Assembly (NCBI GenBank): GCA_905221605.1
Contig: CAJNDS010000715.1
Span: forward strand, 1 to 64,000
Source of the DNA: Symbiodinium natans
Lineage: Eukaryota; Sar; Dinophyceae; Suessiales; Symbiodiniaceae
DNA length: 64,000 nt
Direction: 5' to 3'
The position numbers and the translations under genes are program-made. Below are positions 43,990 to 54,741 of the stretch, in pieces. The notes under the pieces were generated by a model, which saw nothing but the letters and a program-made list of their open reading frames with translations, was not told the origin of the DNA and ran no database searches. Each line of letters begins with the position of its first letter. Position 1 is the first letter of the stretch.

Positions 43990-44476
43990 CTGTCGCGATG
44001 ATGCAACAAAGCAGCAACATCTTTCCCTTCAGCGAGCTTCCTGTTGATTTCGGCGGCCCCACTCCTCACTTGCACTTTCTTTGCGTCGCAGCAGGCATCA
44101 GCGATACTAGTTAGTTTCTCGATATTCGGAAGTAGTTCCTGATGCTTACAATGGCCTACGGTTTTGCATGGCAAAGGCATGATGGCTTTCTTGTCGCTGT
44201 GTGCCAACACCAAATGAGCGTTCACAGTAACGCAGCATGCTGCAACGAGATTCGACGGTTGGGCTACAAAGACCGTGCTGAAGTCCCTGATCTCTTCCTG
44301 TGCCAGTGGCAGCACCGCAGTCTTCGCGTGAAAATATGCCAAAGCAAATCATGGGCCTCCGCAAGCTCAAAGTCCGTTCCGATGCGGCCCGTCGAGGCTG
44401 AGGGGACCACCAATTTGTAGCGACCATCACTCCTGGGAGTGTACTTGTAACACAGCTGGAATACGAAGCTGCGCAC
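43990..44476 (-). CDS. exon(s), unknown protein
   Basis: The upstream frame reads SFVFQLCYKYTPRSDGRYKL, then VVPSASTGRIGTDFELAEAH. The downstream frame reads AYFHAKTAVLPLAQEEIRDF, STVFVAQPSNLVAACCVTVN, HSDKKAIMPLPCKTVGHCKH and ADACCDAKKVQVRSGAAEIN. The frame changes near 44340, by an intron or a frameshift. His and Cys pairs are frequent. No family recognised. Confidence 0.55.
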
Positions 44477-44855
44477 AGGCTGTATGCTCTTTAAACGTGT
44501 GCTGTCGTTCTTAGGAGTGCCGGGCTTGCGACGATGCTTCTACTACAAGCACCGCGGATGGCAACCCGCTCGCAGGCATCTCGCTACATGTGAACAAAGC
44601 CAAGCTCACTTGGTCATTTCAGTCGTCGGAGTCAATTCCTAGCTTCACTTCACTCGGGGCTTCTCAGAACAAGGCTCTCTTTGACGATGAAGGGCTTTTC
44701 TGCAATCACCTGCATACCAGCATCAACTTACTCTTAGCATAAGTTAAAGACATAACTACAGGACGCGTACAGATAAGCGCATGCATGCATACATACATTT
44801 ATTCATAAACATACATGTAGCACATATACATGTGCACTCGCATGCATGTCGATGC

Positions 44856-45433
44856 GTGTGTGTGTGTGTGTGTCTCTGTGTGTCTCTGTGTGTCTCTGTG
44901 TGTCTCTGTGTGTCTCTACGTGTCTCTGCGTGTCTCTGTGTGTCTCTGTGTGTCTCTGTGTGTCTCTGTGTGTCTCTGTGTGTCTCTGTGTGTCTCTGTG
45001 TGTCTCTGTGTGTCTGTGTGTGTCTCTGTGTGCCTCTGTGTGTCTCTGTGTGTCTCTGTGTGTCTCTGTGTGTCTGTGTGTGTCTGTGTGTGTCTGTATG
45101 TGTCTGTGTGTGTCTCTGTGTGTCTCTGTGTGTCTCTGTGTGTCTGTGTGTGTCTGTGTGTGTCTGTATGTGTCTGTGTGTGTCTGTGTGTGTCTGTGTG
45201 TGTCTGTGTGTGTTTGTGTGTGTCTGTGTGCGTCTCTGTGTGTGTCTGTGTGTGTCTGTGTGTGTCTGTGTGTGTCTGTGTGTGTGTGTGTGTGTGTGTG
45301 TCTGTGTGTCTGTCTGTCTCTCTGTCTGTCGTCTGTCTGTCTGTGTGTCTGTTGTCTGTGTGTCTGTGTGTCTGTGTGTCTGTGTCTGTGTGTCTGTCTG
45401 TCTGTCTGTCTGTCTGTCCGTGTGTGTGTGTGT

Positions 45434-45474
<41 letters not shown>

Positions 45475-45564
45475 TGTGTGTGTGTGTGTGTGTGTCTGTG
45501 TGTCTCTGTGTGTGTGTGTGTGTGTGTCTGTCTGTGTCTGTCTGTCTGTCTGTCTGTCTGTCCA

Positions 45565-45621
<57 letters not shown>

Positions 45622-45625
45622 GCGC
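44856..45625. repeat. 10-bp TGTCTCTGTG satellite passing into (TG)n and (TCTG)n
   Basis: The left half is built of TGTCTCTGTG units with few variants, the middle of TGTGTCTG and (TG)n, and the right end (45536-45618) of a nearly pure TCTG array. Every frame stays open and yields only Cys/Val/Ser or Thr/His/Gln/Asp text. No gene is called. Confidence 0.95.
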
Positions 45626-45924
45626 GCTTACACACATGAAATACATGGAAACCCTCTTATAGGTCTTCCTCCATTCATCATAAATGCATGTTATTACTTT
45701 CTTACTTCATAGTAGCAGCTCACCCAGGGGCTACCATGATTTGCTGCCTGTAGCGACAGGAGAAGACAAGAAACACAGGTTCTTGGAGAATAGATTGGTA
45801 ACAACCAGAAACTTGCGGTGGCTGTGTTTAGCAGCTTATCCTTGGATGGATGGGTGGACGGACGCATGAGCAAACAGCCGACGAACATGACCATGAGTGT
45901 GAGGGTGGGAGACAGGTGATGCAT

Positions 45925-46225
45925 TCAGTTAGTTTTTCTGGTTGTTTTGTCGCGAGTGTGTTGTTGATTGACAGCCCCTGGTCCACTGACTAAGGGATCC
46001 GGAAGGGCGGGGGGGAGGTTCCAGGCGTCGTAGAGTTTCCAAGCCCGGGCCTTTAACTTCAATCCATTCTGTGTCTTGCAGGGCGCCAACAGTTCAGCAA
46101 GTCTGCGAAACCGATATTGGACATAGTCTCTTAGGGCAAATCTTAGCCGCCACCAACCCGCAAACTCCGGCACCTGCGAGGCACTGACGTTGGTGGAGAT
46201 AGGGCCCTTGTCCGCAGCCTGGGCA
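45925..46225 (-). CDS. exon, unknown protein
   Basis: Reads ADKGPISTNVSASQVPEFAG, WWRLRFALRDYVQYRFRRLA, ELLAPCKTQNGLKLKARAWK and LYDAWNLPPALPDPLVSGPG to a stop. Strong coding text. No domain recognised. Confidence 0.65.
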
Positions 46226-46363
46226 TGGTGCTTTGGCTTGGGTGAGCAAGGCGGTCTCCTGGAAAGCAACCTGGATCAAGCCTCCAAATGTCCACTATTG
46301 GGAGCATCAGGGCATCCAACGAAAACAAAGTTCCAAGCCCCTGCCAGCAGCACATTGGCTCTC

Positions 46364-46500
46364 TCAGCAAGGCGTTGCATCAATTATGCAAGTCTGTGCA
46401 ACTGACGTGCCTGGCTCCCAGCTCTTTGCAGTGCAGTTGCGAGCAAAGAATTGCTGTTGGGCACCGAAGCTTGCAGTGCCCCTCACCTCGACATTGGCCA
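46364..46500 (-). CDS. probable exon, unknown protein
   Basis: From a possible ATG at 46501: MANVEVRGTASFGAQQQFFA, then RNCTAKSWEPGTSVAQTC. It lies upstream of the exon at 45925 and may precede it in the same gene. Confidence 0.45.
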
Positions 46501-47051
46501 TGAAGCCACCGCCTTTCCAGCAACTGGCTCTAGGCAAGCAGGAATGCTCACTTGGCAGACACCTCGATAAGAGAAGCGGGTCCCTGTTGTTCTTTGAATT
46601 GTTGCAGTTGTGACCTAGCAATTTCAACACCCAAGCAGCCCTGCGCAGGCAGGGATTGATCTTTGCATCATCAACTGAGCTCTGTTGGAAACAAGTCTGT
46701 GTCCCCGTTTCCCCTTTACCCTGTGCTGGAGCTGATTTCAGACGCTGTGCAAGCAGGTCACACTCAAGAAAAGCTCTTCTCTGCGGGGCTCAAAGACACG
46801 TCTTTAGCCCCGCAGTCTGTGTCAGGAAAAGACAAACGTTTCACCAGGTGCAGGATTCGTGCATGATTCGTGCAATCAAGTCACGGCTTCTGTGTCGATG
46901 CTTTGGGCTTGTGATGGGCTGTTGGCGTGTTTTTGCTGTGCTGGCTGTGTTGTAAGCCTCAAGAGTGCACAGTGGGAAGTGACGCGATGCATCCAGGATC
47001 TAGAAAAAACACCCGCACAGCCAAGTAACACTTTCTGACAGCTCATGAACT

Positions 47052-47235
47052 TCATAAACTCTTGTCACTGGGGATGTCACTAGCAAAGTCCATGACGGGA
47101 TCCCGGTACCCAAGCTTCACCCAACCATCCTTGGCTCTGAGTCCGCTGCTTTGTAGACTAACAAAACCCACAAAAACAAACCCAGGCCCAGCGTCATACT
47201 CCAGGCACGCTCCTTGCTTCGGATAGCGAGGATCC
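47052..47235 (-). CDS. exon, unknown protein
   Basis: Reads CEDPRYPKQGACLEYDAGPG, then FVFVGFVSLQSSGLRAKDGW and GYRDPVMDFASDIPSDKSL to the stop at 47052. Strong coding text. A GTGAAG after DGW could be an earlier donor. Confidence 0.6.
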
Positions 47236-47298
47236 TCACATTCAGAACCACTCACATTCAGAACCACTCACATTCAGAACCACTCACATTCAGAACCA
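47231..47298. repeat. 16-bp tandem repeat CATTCAGAACCACTCA
   Basis: Four perfect or near-perfect copies immediately upstream, in transcription order, of the exon at 47052. Confidence 0.95.
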
Positions 47299-47302
47299 CT
47301 GA

Positions 47303-47569
47303 TCACGTTGAAAGAGAATGAGCTTTATTCCACCAAACTGGTGACTGACGCTCAGGGCTAGGTCGGCTAGGTCCGAGAGTAGCACCGGCAGCGGTTCGAA
47401 ACTCCGACAAAAGGGTGCTTGCGACTCCTATGCCCCCTGTGCACCTTGCAGAGTACGGGCACAGGAAACCATGGCAGCACGGAATAGTCAGTTGCCAAGA
47501 CTCGCTTGCTTTCACACCATCCGGGGGCATGCGAAAGTACCTCGGGCGCAAGGAAAGAGGTGCTACCAC
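47303..47569 (-). CDS. probable exon, unknown protein
   Basis: Reads RPRYFRMPPDGVKASESWQL, TIPCCHGFLCPYSARCTGGI and GVASTLLSEFRTAAGATLGP. Cys-rich middle (CCxxxxCxxxxxxC). Probably the continuation of the gene that starts at 49040. Confidence 0.45.
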   Translation of the reverse strand: MVAPLSLRPRYFRMPPDGVKASESWQLTIPCCHGFLCPYSARCTGGIGVASTLLSEFRTAAGATLGPSRPSPERQSPVWWNKAHSLST

Positions 47570-47635
47570 TTGCCCGACTTACAGCAGGGAGGTTGCTCAG
47601 GCTTCCAAAAGCTTAGGTGCGAAAGCCAAAGATTG

Positions 47636-49040
47636 TCATCCACCACCACACGTCGTAAAGGTGCAGCCTGCGAGACCGCCCACAGCATGCCTCCTTTGCC
47701 GCCGCAAGTGTAGGTCGGATGGCAGTTCGTCTGGAAGTTCTCTGCGCTCCTGAAATGTCAGGGCAATGGCAACGCCATTTTGTGCATGCTCTAAAGACCA
47801 AAAACTTTCGAAGGTGTCATCAAGTCGCCGCCAGAAGTTCTGCAATGACCCAAGCTCGGGATGAGGCGTCTCGTTTGTAGATGTTACAGACCGGATGTTG
47901 GTGTCAGATGGGTGCCTCCCCAAGCCATAAACTGACGTGTAAAATCCAACTCGGACATCCACGTCATGCATTTTTGGCGATGCCTCAAAAAGAAGCGCAT
48001 ACCTGCTGGTGGAGAATTGACCTCTGTCCAGCGAGGACATTTCTTCGTAGATTTGGTCTACCACGTCATAGCCAGATCCCTTGCTGAGCACCAAAACAGA
48101 GCTCGGCCACCTCGGTGGATTGGCCTCCGGACTGCCTTGCACCTCTCGGCTAGGGAGATACCCGGATCCAGAAGGCTTCGAAGGCTTCGAAGGCTGCGAG
48201 GGCTGCGAGGGCTGCGAGGACGACTGCAGAACAGGGACGTCTTCCCCTGCCACCCCAGACGCCCTGAGGAAAAGCTGTGGGAACTCGTCCATGACCTTTC
48301 TTTGCGCATCCTCTCGATTCATTCCCTGGTTCTGCATAAGCCACAAGGCTCGATCCTTCGGAATGTGGTGGTGAGGGCAGGGCTTTGATTAGCATGCTTG
48401 GCATTTCAAGTATGGGCATTGCTGTACAGGATTCCCAGAATGCAACATCGGTGTCCGTAGCAACTGCTCAACGGAATGACGGTATGACCAGCCTCGGCAC
48501 GTGTACCAGCGCAATCCTCGTCGGGGTTCCATCCGCGGGGAGCACCAAATACACTGGGAAACTCCTGAGATCATCATCAGCAGTGAAATAACAGTCAACA
48601 ACGAGAGGCCACGGACCACAACTGGAAAAAGCTTTGATGACCAAGGTTCCTTCATGATGCGCTGTTGTGCAGCCTCAATTGCAGGTCCCCACACGTCGCT
48701 GGGGACTTGGATTGGAGGGACTCTTAGCGGAAAGTCAAAGTGAAGGCCTCCTTGTCCAGCCCCTGGTTCTCCACGAGCCACTGCGCGCGTGCTGAGGCCT
48801 TGGAAATTCCGAAGTTTTGCGTGACAATGCCATCAATGGATGAAACCAAGGTCATCCCAGTCCTCGCCCCCTCACCTGCAAGGGCATTCTAAGTCGAGAA
48901 GCTAATTCAACAACCGACTGAAGCTCGAAATTCCTCCAAGCTGCCAGCATGCCATCGCAAAGCGCATCTGGGTTCCACGCTGCTGCCGCTGGGGGACTGG
49001 TGTCCGGAGCTTCCACAGGTTTCGATGATGAACCGCCCAT
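47636..49040 (-). CDS. myristoylation-type N-terminus plus tandem WNPD...EFP motif protein
   Basis: Start ATG at 49040 gives MGGSSSKPVEAPDTSPP, a fit to the N-myristoylation pattern (Gly2, Ser6, Lys7). The best model has five exons: 48945-49040, 48748-48798, 48650-48673, 48499-48564, and 48355 downward. They join two copies of a motif of about 40 residues, WNPD-x2-C-x-G-...-RA-x-WL-x2-NQG-x3-E-x-AQ-...-M-x-EFP-x2-F. Introns are then GC-AG (146, 74 and 143 bases) and GA-AG (85 bases). A GT donor at 48875 offers a canonical alternative for the first intron, keeping 23 more residues. The last exon reads on through QPSQPSKPSKPSG, VLVLSKGSGYDVVDQIYEEM, LLFEASPKMHDVDVRVGFYT and ESFWSLEHAQNGVAIALTFQ. 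The frame stops at 47636, but the gene may splice onward to the exons at 47.5 and 47.2 kb. No known family named. Function unknown. Confidence 0.7.
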
Positions 49041-49850
49041 CCCACACCGCAAGTTTGTCAACGGATCAACGGGCCAGCACAAAATGCTACGGACACACAT
49101 GGACCCTTAGTCAAGGGCTTTCCCGAAGGCCCAAAGCTGCATTTCCACATTGGCATTGCTACGTATTGCTATGTGGACAGCAAGACCAAGAGGGTCACTA
49201 CAGGCTAGGTGCGCTGCCGTCAGGTGGCTCCTCCTCTTCGATCCTGAGCAAATAGAAGCTTGTTTTGATTGGTCTGTGTTCACAAGGCAGAAACCTTGCA
49301 ATCTTGCAAGAACCGGGTAGCAGACGCCGAGGCATGAGGCGTATAGGGTTTTAAAGGGAACTCGTTTCGAGCCAGGGCTCCATTGACTCCGTGGGCTCCA
49401 TTTCCGTCAGCCCAGGACAGAAGCGCAGAGGCCAAGCCTGCAGCGTGCCCAGTGGGTGCCCCTTAGTGCCCTTCAAACATCTTCAAGAGATCTGCCAAAA
49501 AGCACGGCACCTTCCATCGTCGGAAGCTTGGGCACCTGTATAAAGCTATGCACTGAGCTTAACACAACGCACCAGGGATCGTCTAGGCCACAGCGTGCCC
49601 GCGAGATGCCGCAAGCAAGTCCCATCAACATTGGCTCGCACGCCTCAGGCATATTGAGGATGGCACCTGGCAACGTCTTGCAGTCTTATGTCTTATGATG
49701 ACCCAACTGCGAGGACACAGATAGGAGATGCAAAGATGCGAAGAAAGTCAGCAAGTTCTCGCACCTTCACCGCCCAGTTCGTGCAGCTCGTTCTGCTTCC
49801 GAGCTGCCTGTGACGTCATCTTGAACAGTGCTCTGTCATCAATGCTGCAT
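49041..49850. other. intergenic stretch
   Basis: No supported exon on either strand between the start at 49040 and the coiled-coil exons above 49.85 kb. No repeat array. Confidence 0.45.
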
Positions 49851-49859
49851 AGGTCAGGC

Positions 49860-52800
49860 CCGCAACTCGGCACTAAGGTGTGGCTGCACCCATAACACCC
49901 ATCGCCATCCATCTTTCAACCATGAATTGAAAATCAGGCTGGGGCGCCTCCTGCAGAAGGTTCTGAAGCTGACAGTCAGCAGCCTGCTCTTGGAAAACAC
50001 ATTGCAGGTCGCATGCAATATGCTCATAAGCACTAAGCTCCCGAAGTCTGAATGGTCTGAACACGCCTCCTGCTCCTTCTTCAGCGCCTGGATGAGTGCC
50101 TCTGATTGCCAGTGACTGATCATAGCTGACTCTACATATTAACATCTGGAATTTGATTTCGAGAATGGTTGATGTTGAATTGCAAATGAGCTGGCCTGGT
50201 ACTGCTCCGAGGCAGTCTGGGCTTTGGACTCGGCCTGGTCGTGCAGTGCTATTGGGGGCTACATACTACATACCACCTGAAGAAGAGTCAGACAAAATCG
50301 TCCAGGTTCTCGCGGGATGCATGCCACTTCACAGCGAAAGGACTATGTCAGCCTCTTGGCACTGACTCTGCAGCAGGCCTTGAACAATGATCAACGTCAG
50401 CGAACATGTCATGAGCAGATGGTGGATCATGGTGGATCATGGCGGATCCTGCTGGATCTTCGGCCAAAGTCGGCCAAAGCTCTGAGACCGGCTACGCTTG
50501 GGGACGTGCACAAAACGTCTAAGAACAGAACACGCTGCCCGACCCTCTTCCTTCATCTGCCTCAGACGCATCACTGCATCAACGTCACGTTGTCGCACAA
50601 GAGGATCCGAAGCGTTGACGCCTCGCAGTAGCTACCTTTACCCTTGGCTCCCGGCTCCATGGCCACAGCTGCTGCAGCTTCGGACGTCTGTGCGAGATGC
50701 AAGGCAATGCAAGGAGCAAAGAACACCCAGCGCATGGACTTGCAAAGGCTTGAACCGGGCTTGAACGGAAAACCCATGTAGCTCTTCGCAAACATGCTAC
50801 TTTCAGGACCAGTACAGCGGAGCTTACTCCATACCCAAGCCCACGGTTTCAGAGTGCTGGGCAGCCTGAGCCTGGCAAGTGAGATGTCTACGGAATCGGA
50901 ATAGGAACGCTATCGACGTAGTCCCCTTCACGGATATTGGCACCTTGAGCTGACCGGAGAGGTTTGCTAGCTGAGTCTCCAGCTCCTGAATGTGCGCTCC
51001 ATTGGGTGCTCAGGACATCCTGAAATTATCCTGAAGCAAGAGATCCTCATCCTTCTTGACAATCTCAGCATTGCGGCTGCGGGCCTTTCGGGCGCTGCAC
51101 GGTAAGACCCGGCAAGAATCAAAACATTTTGAAAATGAAGCTATCCTGCAGACGTAAGCTAGCAAGTCCTAACATACAAACAAAGCCTGGCAGATCAAGA
51201 GAGAGATCAACAGACACTCGGACTGTTGCCTGCGAGGCTTCGGTGCTTAGGTCGGCTAGCTCCTTCAGCAGCGCCTGGCTGTACTTGTGCAACCTTGACA
51301 ACCTTGCGCCTTGCGCCCTTTGCGAAAGTCTGCTGAAAAAAAAAGCACTGTCAAAGGGTCGCAGTGGGCAATGCGAGGGAGTAATGATGCGCGACATGCG
51401 CACTTAGGAATGCATGAGCGGCATGTCACAGCAACTTGGCGTGCTTTTGTTGAAAGATGGTCTGCTTTGGTTTTTGAGGTTTTTCAGGTTTCTTAGGTTC
51501 TTGAGTTGTGCTTCTTTGAGTTGCTTTTCCTGCTCGCGCCTCTCGCTCCTCTTTGGCCGCCGAGCGCTCGAAAGCGAGTGCCAGCTCCAGCTCGGAGGAG
51601 GCCGCCTGCAAGCCGCGCTTGCCAAATCATTTGCGGCATTCACTATACGAAATAAAAACCAAAGACAGGGGCCCCAAACAGAAAGAAGCCTACTGAACAG
51701 GGCAGATAGGTTTTGTACTTTCTGGCTTCCAAGCCTTTTCAATGTTCATGCTGCTCCTTGCACTCCTTGCACTCCTTGCACTCTCAGTACACTGCACACA
51801 CTCCTTTTTTCCCAGAAGCGGCCTCCCGACACTCCACTTCAAAGCGTAGCCTGACTCGGTTTTGCATGCTCTTGCATCACATTAGACATGCTTCCACAGT
51901 GGACCTGCACTGCAGGGGGAGAAAAGCCAGCGTTACACTCTCCAGGCGCACTCTTCCAAACGCTGAAGCTGGTCGCGATGCTGCGTGTCTCTCTCCTTCG
52001 CAGGTTGCGCATAACAGACGTGGTCTCTGCAAGTGCATGTTCAAGGGACCACTCCTCCAACGTCTCAGTGCTGGTAGTGCCCCTTTCGGCCTGCTGTTGG
52101 TCAGCTGAGAGCAGCCAGCATGTTGCCGTAGAAAGAGCGACAGAAAATAGAGAGAGAGAGGCCTTCTTCGTAAACCACGACCCCTTCCGCCCACCCCTGA
52201 TTTTTGTTGGCCTGGAATGGTACCGCACCTAACCGACCGGCAGCCGGGAGCAGACGGCGCGTGAGGAGCAGAGGGAGGGCCGACGGGGACGGGCACCACA
52301 AAATCATGTGGGGCCCAACCCCTATGACCCCATGTGTTGTTTTGCTTCATCGCACAACATGGGTGTAACAAGCTCTTCCTTTCTTCTTCGACGACCTCCC
52401 CACGCGACGTGTAGCTTTGCAACCTTGCCGGGCGAATCCTCTGGCCTCTCGAACTTCCTTCATCACCTCAATCCTTACTCATAACTTCTTTCGCATTGCA
52501 ACCAGCAGTAGCGCGTAGAGCCAGACACTGCCTCCGCCTGCCAAGGCTTGCGGCCCATGCCGAGCCAGGTCGTGAGGACTGAAACTAATGATTCAAAGAG
52601 CTCATCATCTCAAGCCTGTGCCGGAGCACCGACGCCGATTTACGGATGTCAATAGGTGCTACGCTTCTCTTTTGCGGCAACAGCTCGGGACGGCGCGGCG
52701 ACAAGCGCGTCGACGTGTCGCAGCGCGAACGGCGGATCCAACACCCCAGCTCTCCGAGGATGCCTTTAGAAAAAGCGGGACTCTTATGGGCTCTGGACTT

Positions 52801-54705
52801 ATTTGCGGCCTTCAAAGTTACAGGGTGCGGGTTGAGACGGTTGAGAGCGGCTCAGCAAGGCATTCCTGGCACACTTATGAGGTATCCCTCGAGGCCTGGG
52901 ATGTGCTGATTCTTTGAAGTGGGGATTGTCAAAGTGAGACTGTGGTTGATGTGTTGGGAGCGTCGTCGCATCAGGGATGGCAAGGGCAAGGAATGTGTGC
53001 CAGAGAGGGGCCGGTTCGTAGGCAGGGAGCAAGGAAACGAACAAACCCAATTGCTACAGGCTGGCACAAGTACAAGAAGGAAGGTCGCCGCCGCATTTTG
53101 TCCTGGCCTGAAGCTGATTCCGCAGCCGCTGGGAGGCTGATCGCATGGAACTTATCCTGTCTGCCAGACGTGTTGAAGTGATCCAAGTGCAGTAGACACG
53201 AATCAAGCTGACATGATCTAGTGGCTTTGCCTGCTGTGCATGGTTCTCTCTGCTTCCTTGGCTTTTGCCGTGGCCTCCTGCACCTGCAGCAGAACGCATG
53301 GTAAGCCTGTCTCATCCTGTCTTCACATCTACTTGCTTGGCCTCCTCGACGAGCTCGGTCGACCGCGACTGGCAAGGATGGCAAGGTTCAGGACAGGAAA
53401 AGGTCAGGTCAGGACAGGACAAGGCAAGAAGCGGTATGAAGCAGCAGCATGAAGCAGCAGCATGCGAGGCAACATGTGAGGCAACATAATGTGGCAAGAT
53501 AGTGTGGGCAACATGTGAGGCAATGTGAGGCAGTACTGGATCCTTCAGCTGCCTGGAGCTCTGCCACTTTTTTGGCGGCATCTCGCCTCAGGCGCTTTCG
53601 TTCCTGGTCGGAGGTCACAACTGGCATGCCTAGCAGTCTAGGCAGCTCGCTGTGACTTGTGAAACTATGAAACGTTCTCATGACTCCACAGAAGCTTGTC
53701 AAGAAGAAATGTTCCATCCCCCAAGTTGAAGTTCCGTCCTCAGCAGCTTCCGCCTGATGCCACTGCATGTCCTGGAGATGACAAAGCACCTTGCATCACC
53801 TTGCCTTCTGACCAAGCTTCTAGTCCCAAGTCCCAGAAAGCGTCGGTTGCTGGCGTTGCACAATTCAGCCGGAGCTTACGAAGCGCGCGCGGAGCATACG
53901 GAGTGTACCGAGCGTACCGAACGCCGAGATATACCGAGCATTCCGACGTATACCGAGTATGCCGACTGTACAGTGCGTTACCACACCTTGGCAACTGACC
54001 TTGCTGTCGTGAAGGATAGAACATTTATGGGAAACATAGTCAGCATTCTTGAGTTGTATCCCCTTTGTGTGGCACCCTCGCTCCCACCCTCCCTCACTCA
54101 CTCCCTCCCTTCCTTCCTTGCTTCCTTCCAGCGCCCTTGGCCCCTTGGCACGCTGCAGGTTTCGAGGCATCTGAAAGGCAATCAAATAGTCCCCATACAG
54201 ACTAACATGACGAAAGCTGTAATACTCTGCGTGCAGTTCCGACCGCTCATTGTGAACAATGCCAAACAAACTCCAAAAGTCCCCCCCGAAACTTGAGGGC
54301 CGGAGGCAGGGAGGACGAAAGCTCGGGGGCCGGAAGCAAGAGCAAAGTTGCAAGAGAAAGTGCGGGCAGGGCCCAGTTGGAGGCATGCTTGAGGGGCCAG
54401 CGTCTTCTTTTCAGCCGTCGCAGTGTTGGGTAGATACTAGCTTCTTGCAATCAACTAGCTTGTTGCAATCAACACATCACTAGTGGGCGGCGACGCATGT
54501 TGTGCTGGGAGCCTGACTCACGATGACTCACGCGCTGCGGTCAACACGCGACGGAGTCAGGTCTTGACGTAAAAACGCCTCCCCTTAAGGTATTGATATA
54601 TCAATTTACCCCCACCCCCCCCCCCCTCCAAAACCAGGGAATTCGTGTGATGTATCAATTTACCCCCCCCCCCCCCCCAAGGAATTCGTTGTGATATATC
54701 CATTT

Positions 54706-54741
<36 letters not shown>

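Noticed and set aside
44756-45712. Several frames of about 240-296 codons over the TGTCTCTGTG/TCTG satellite
   Set aside because: Low-complexity translation of a microsatellite on both strands.
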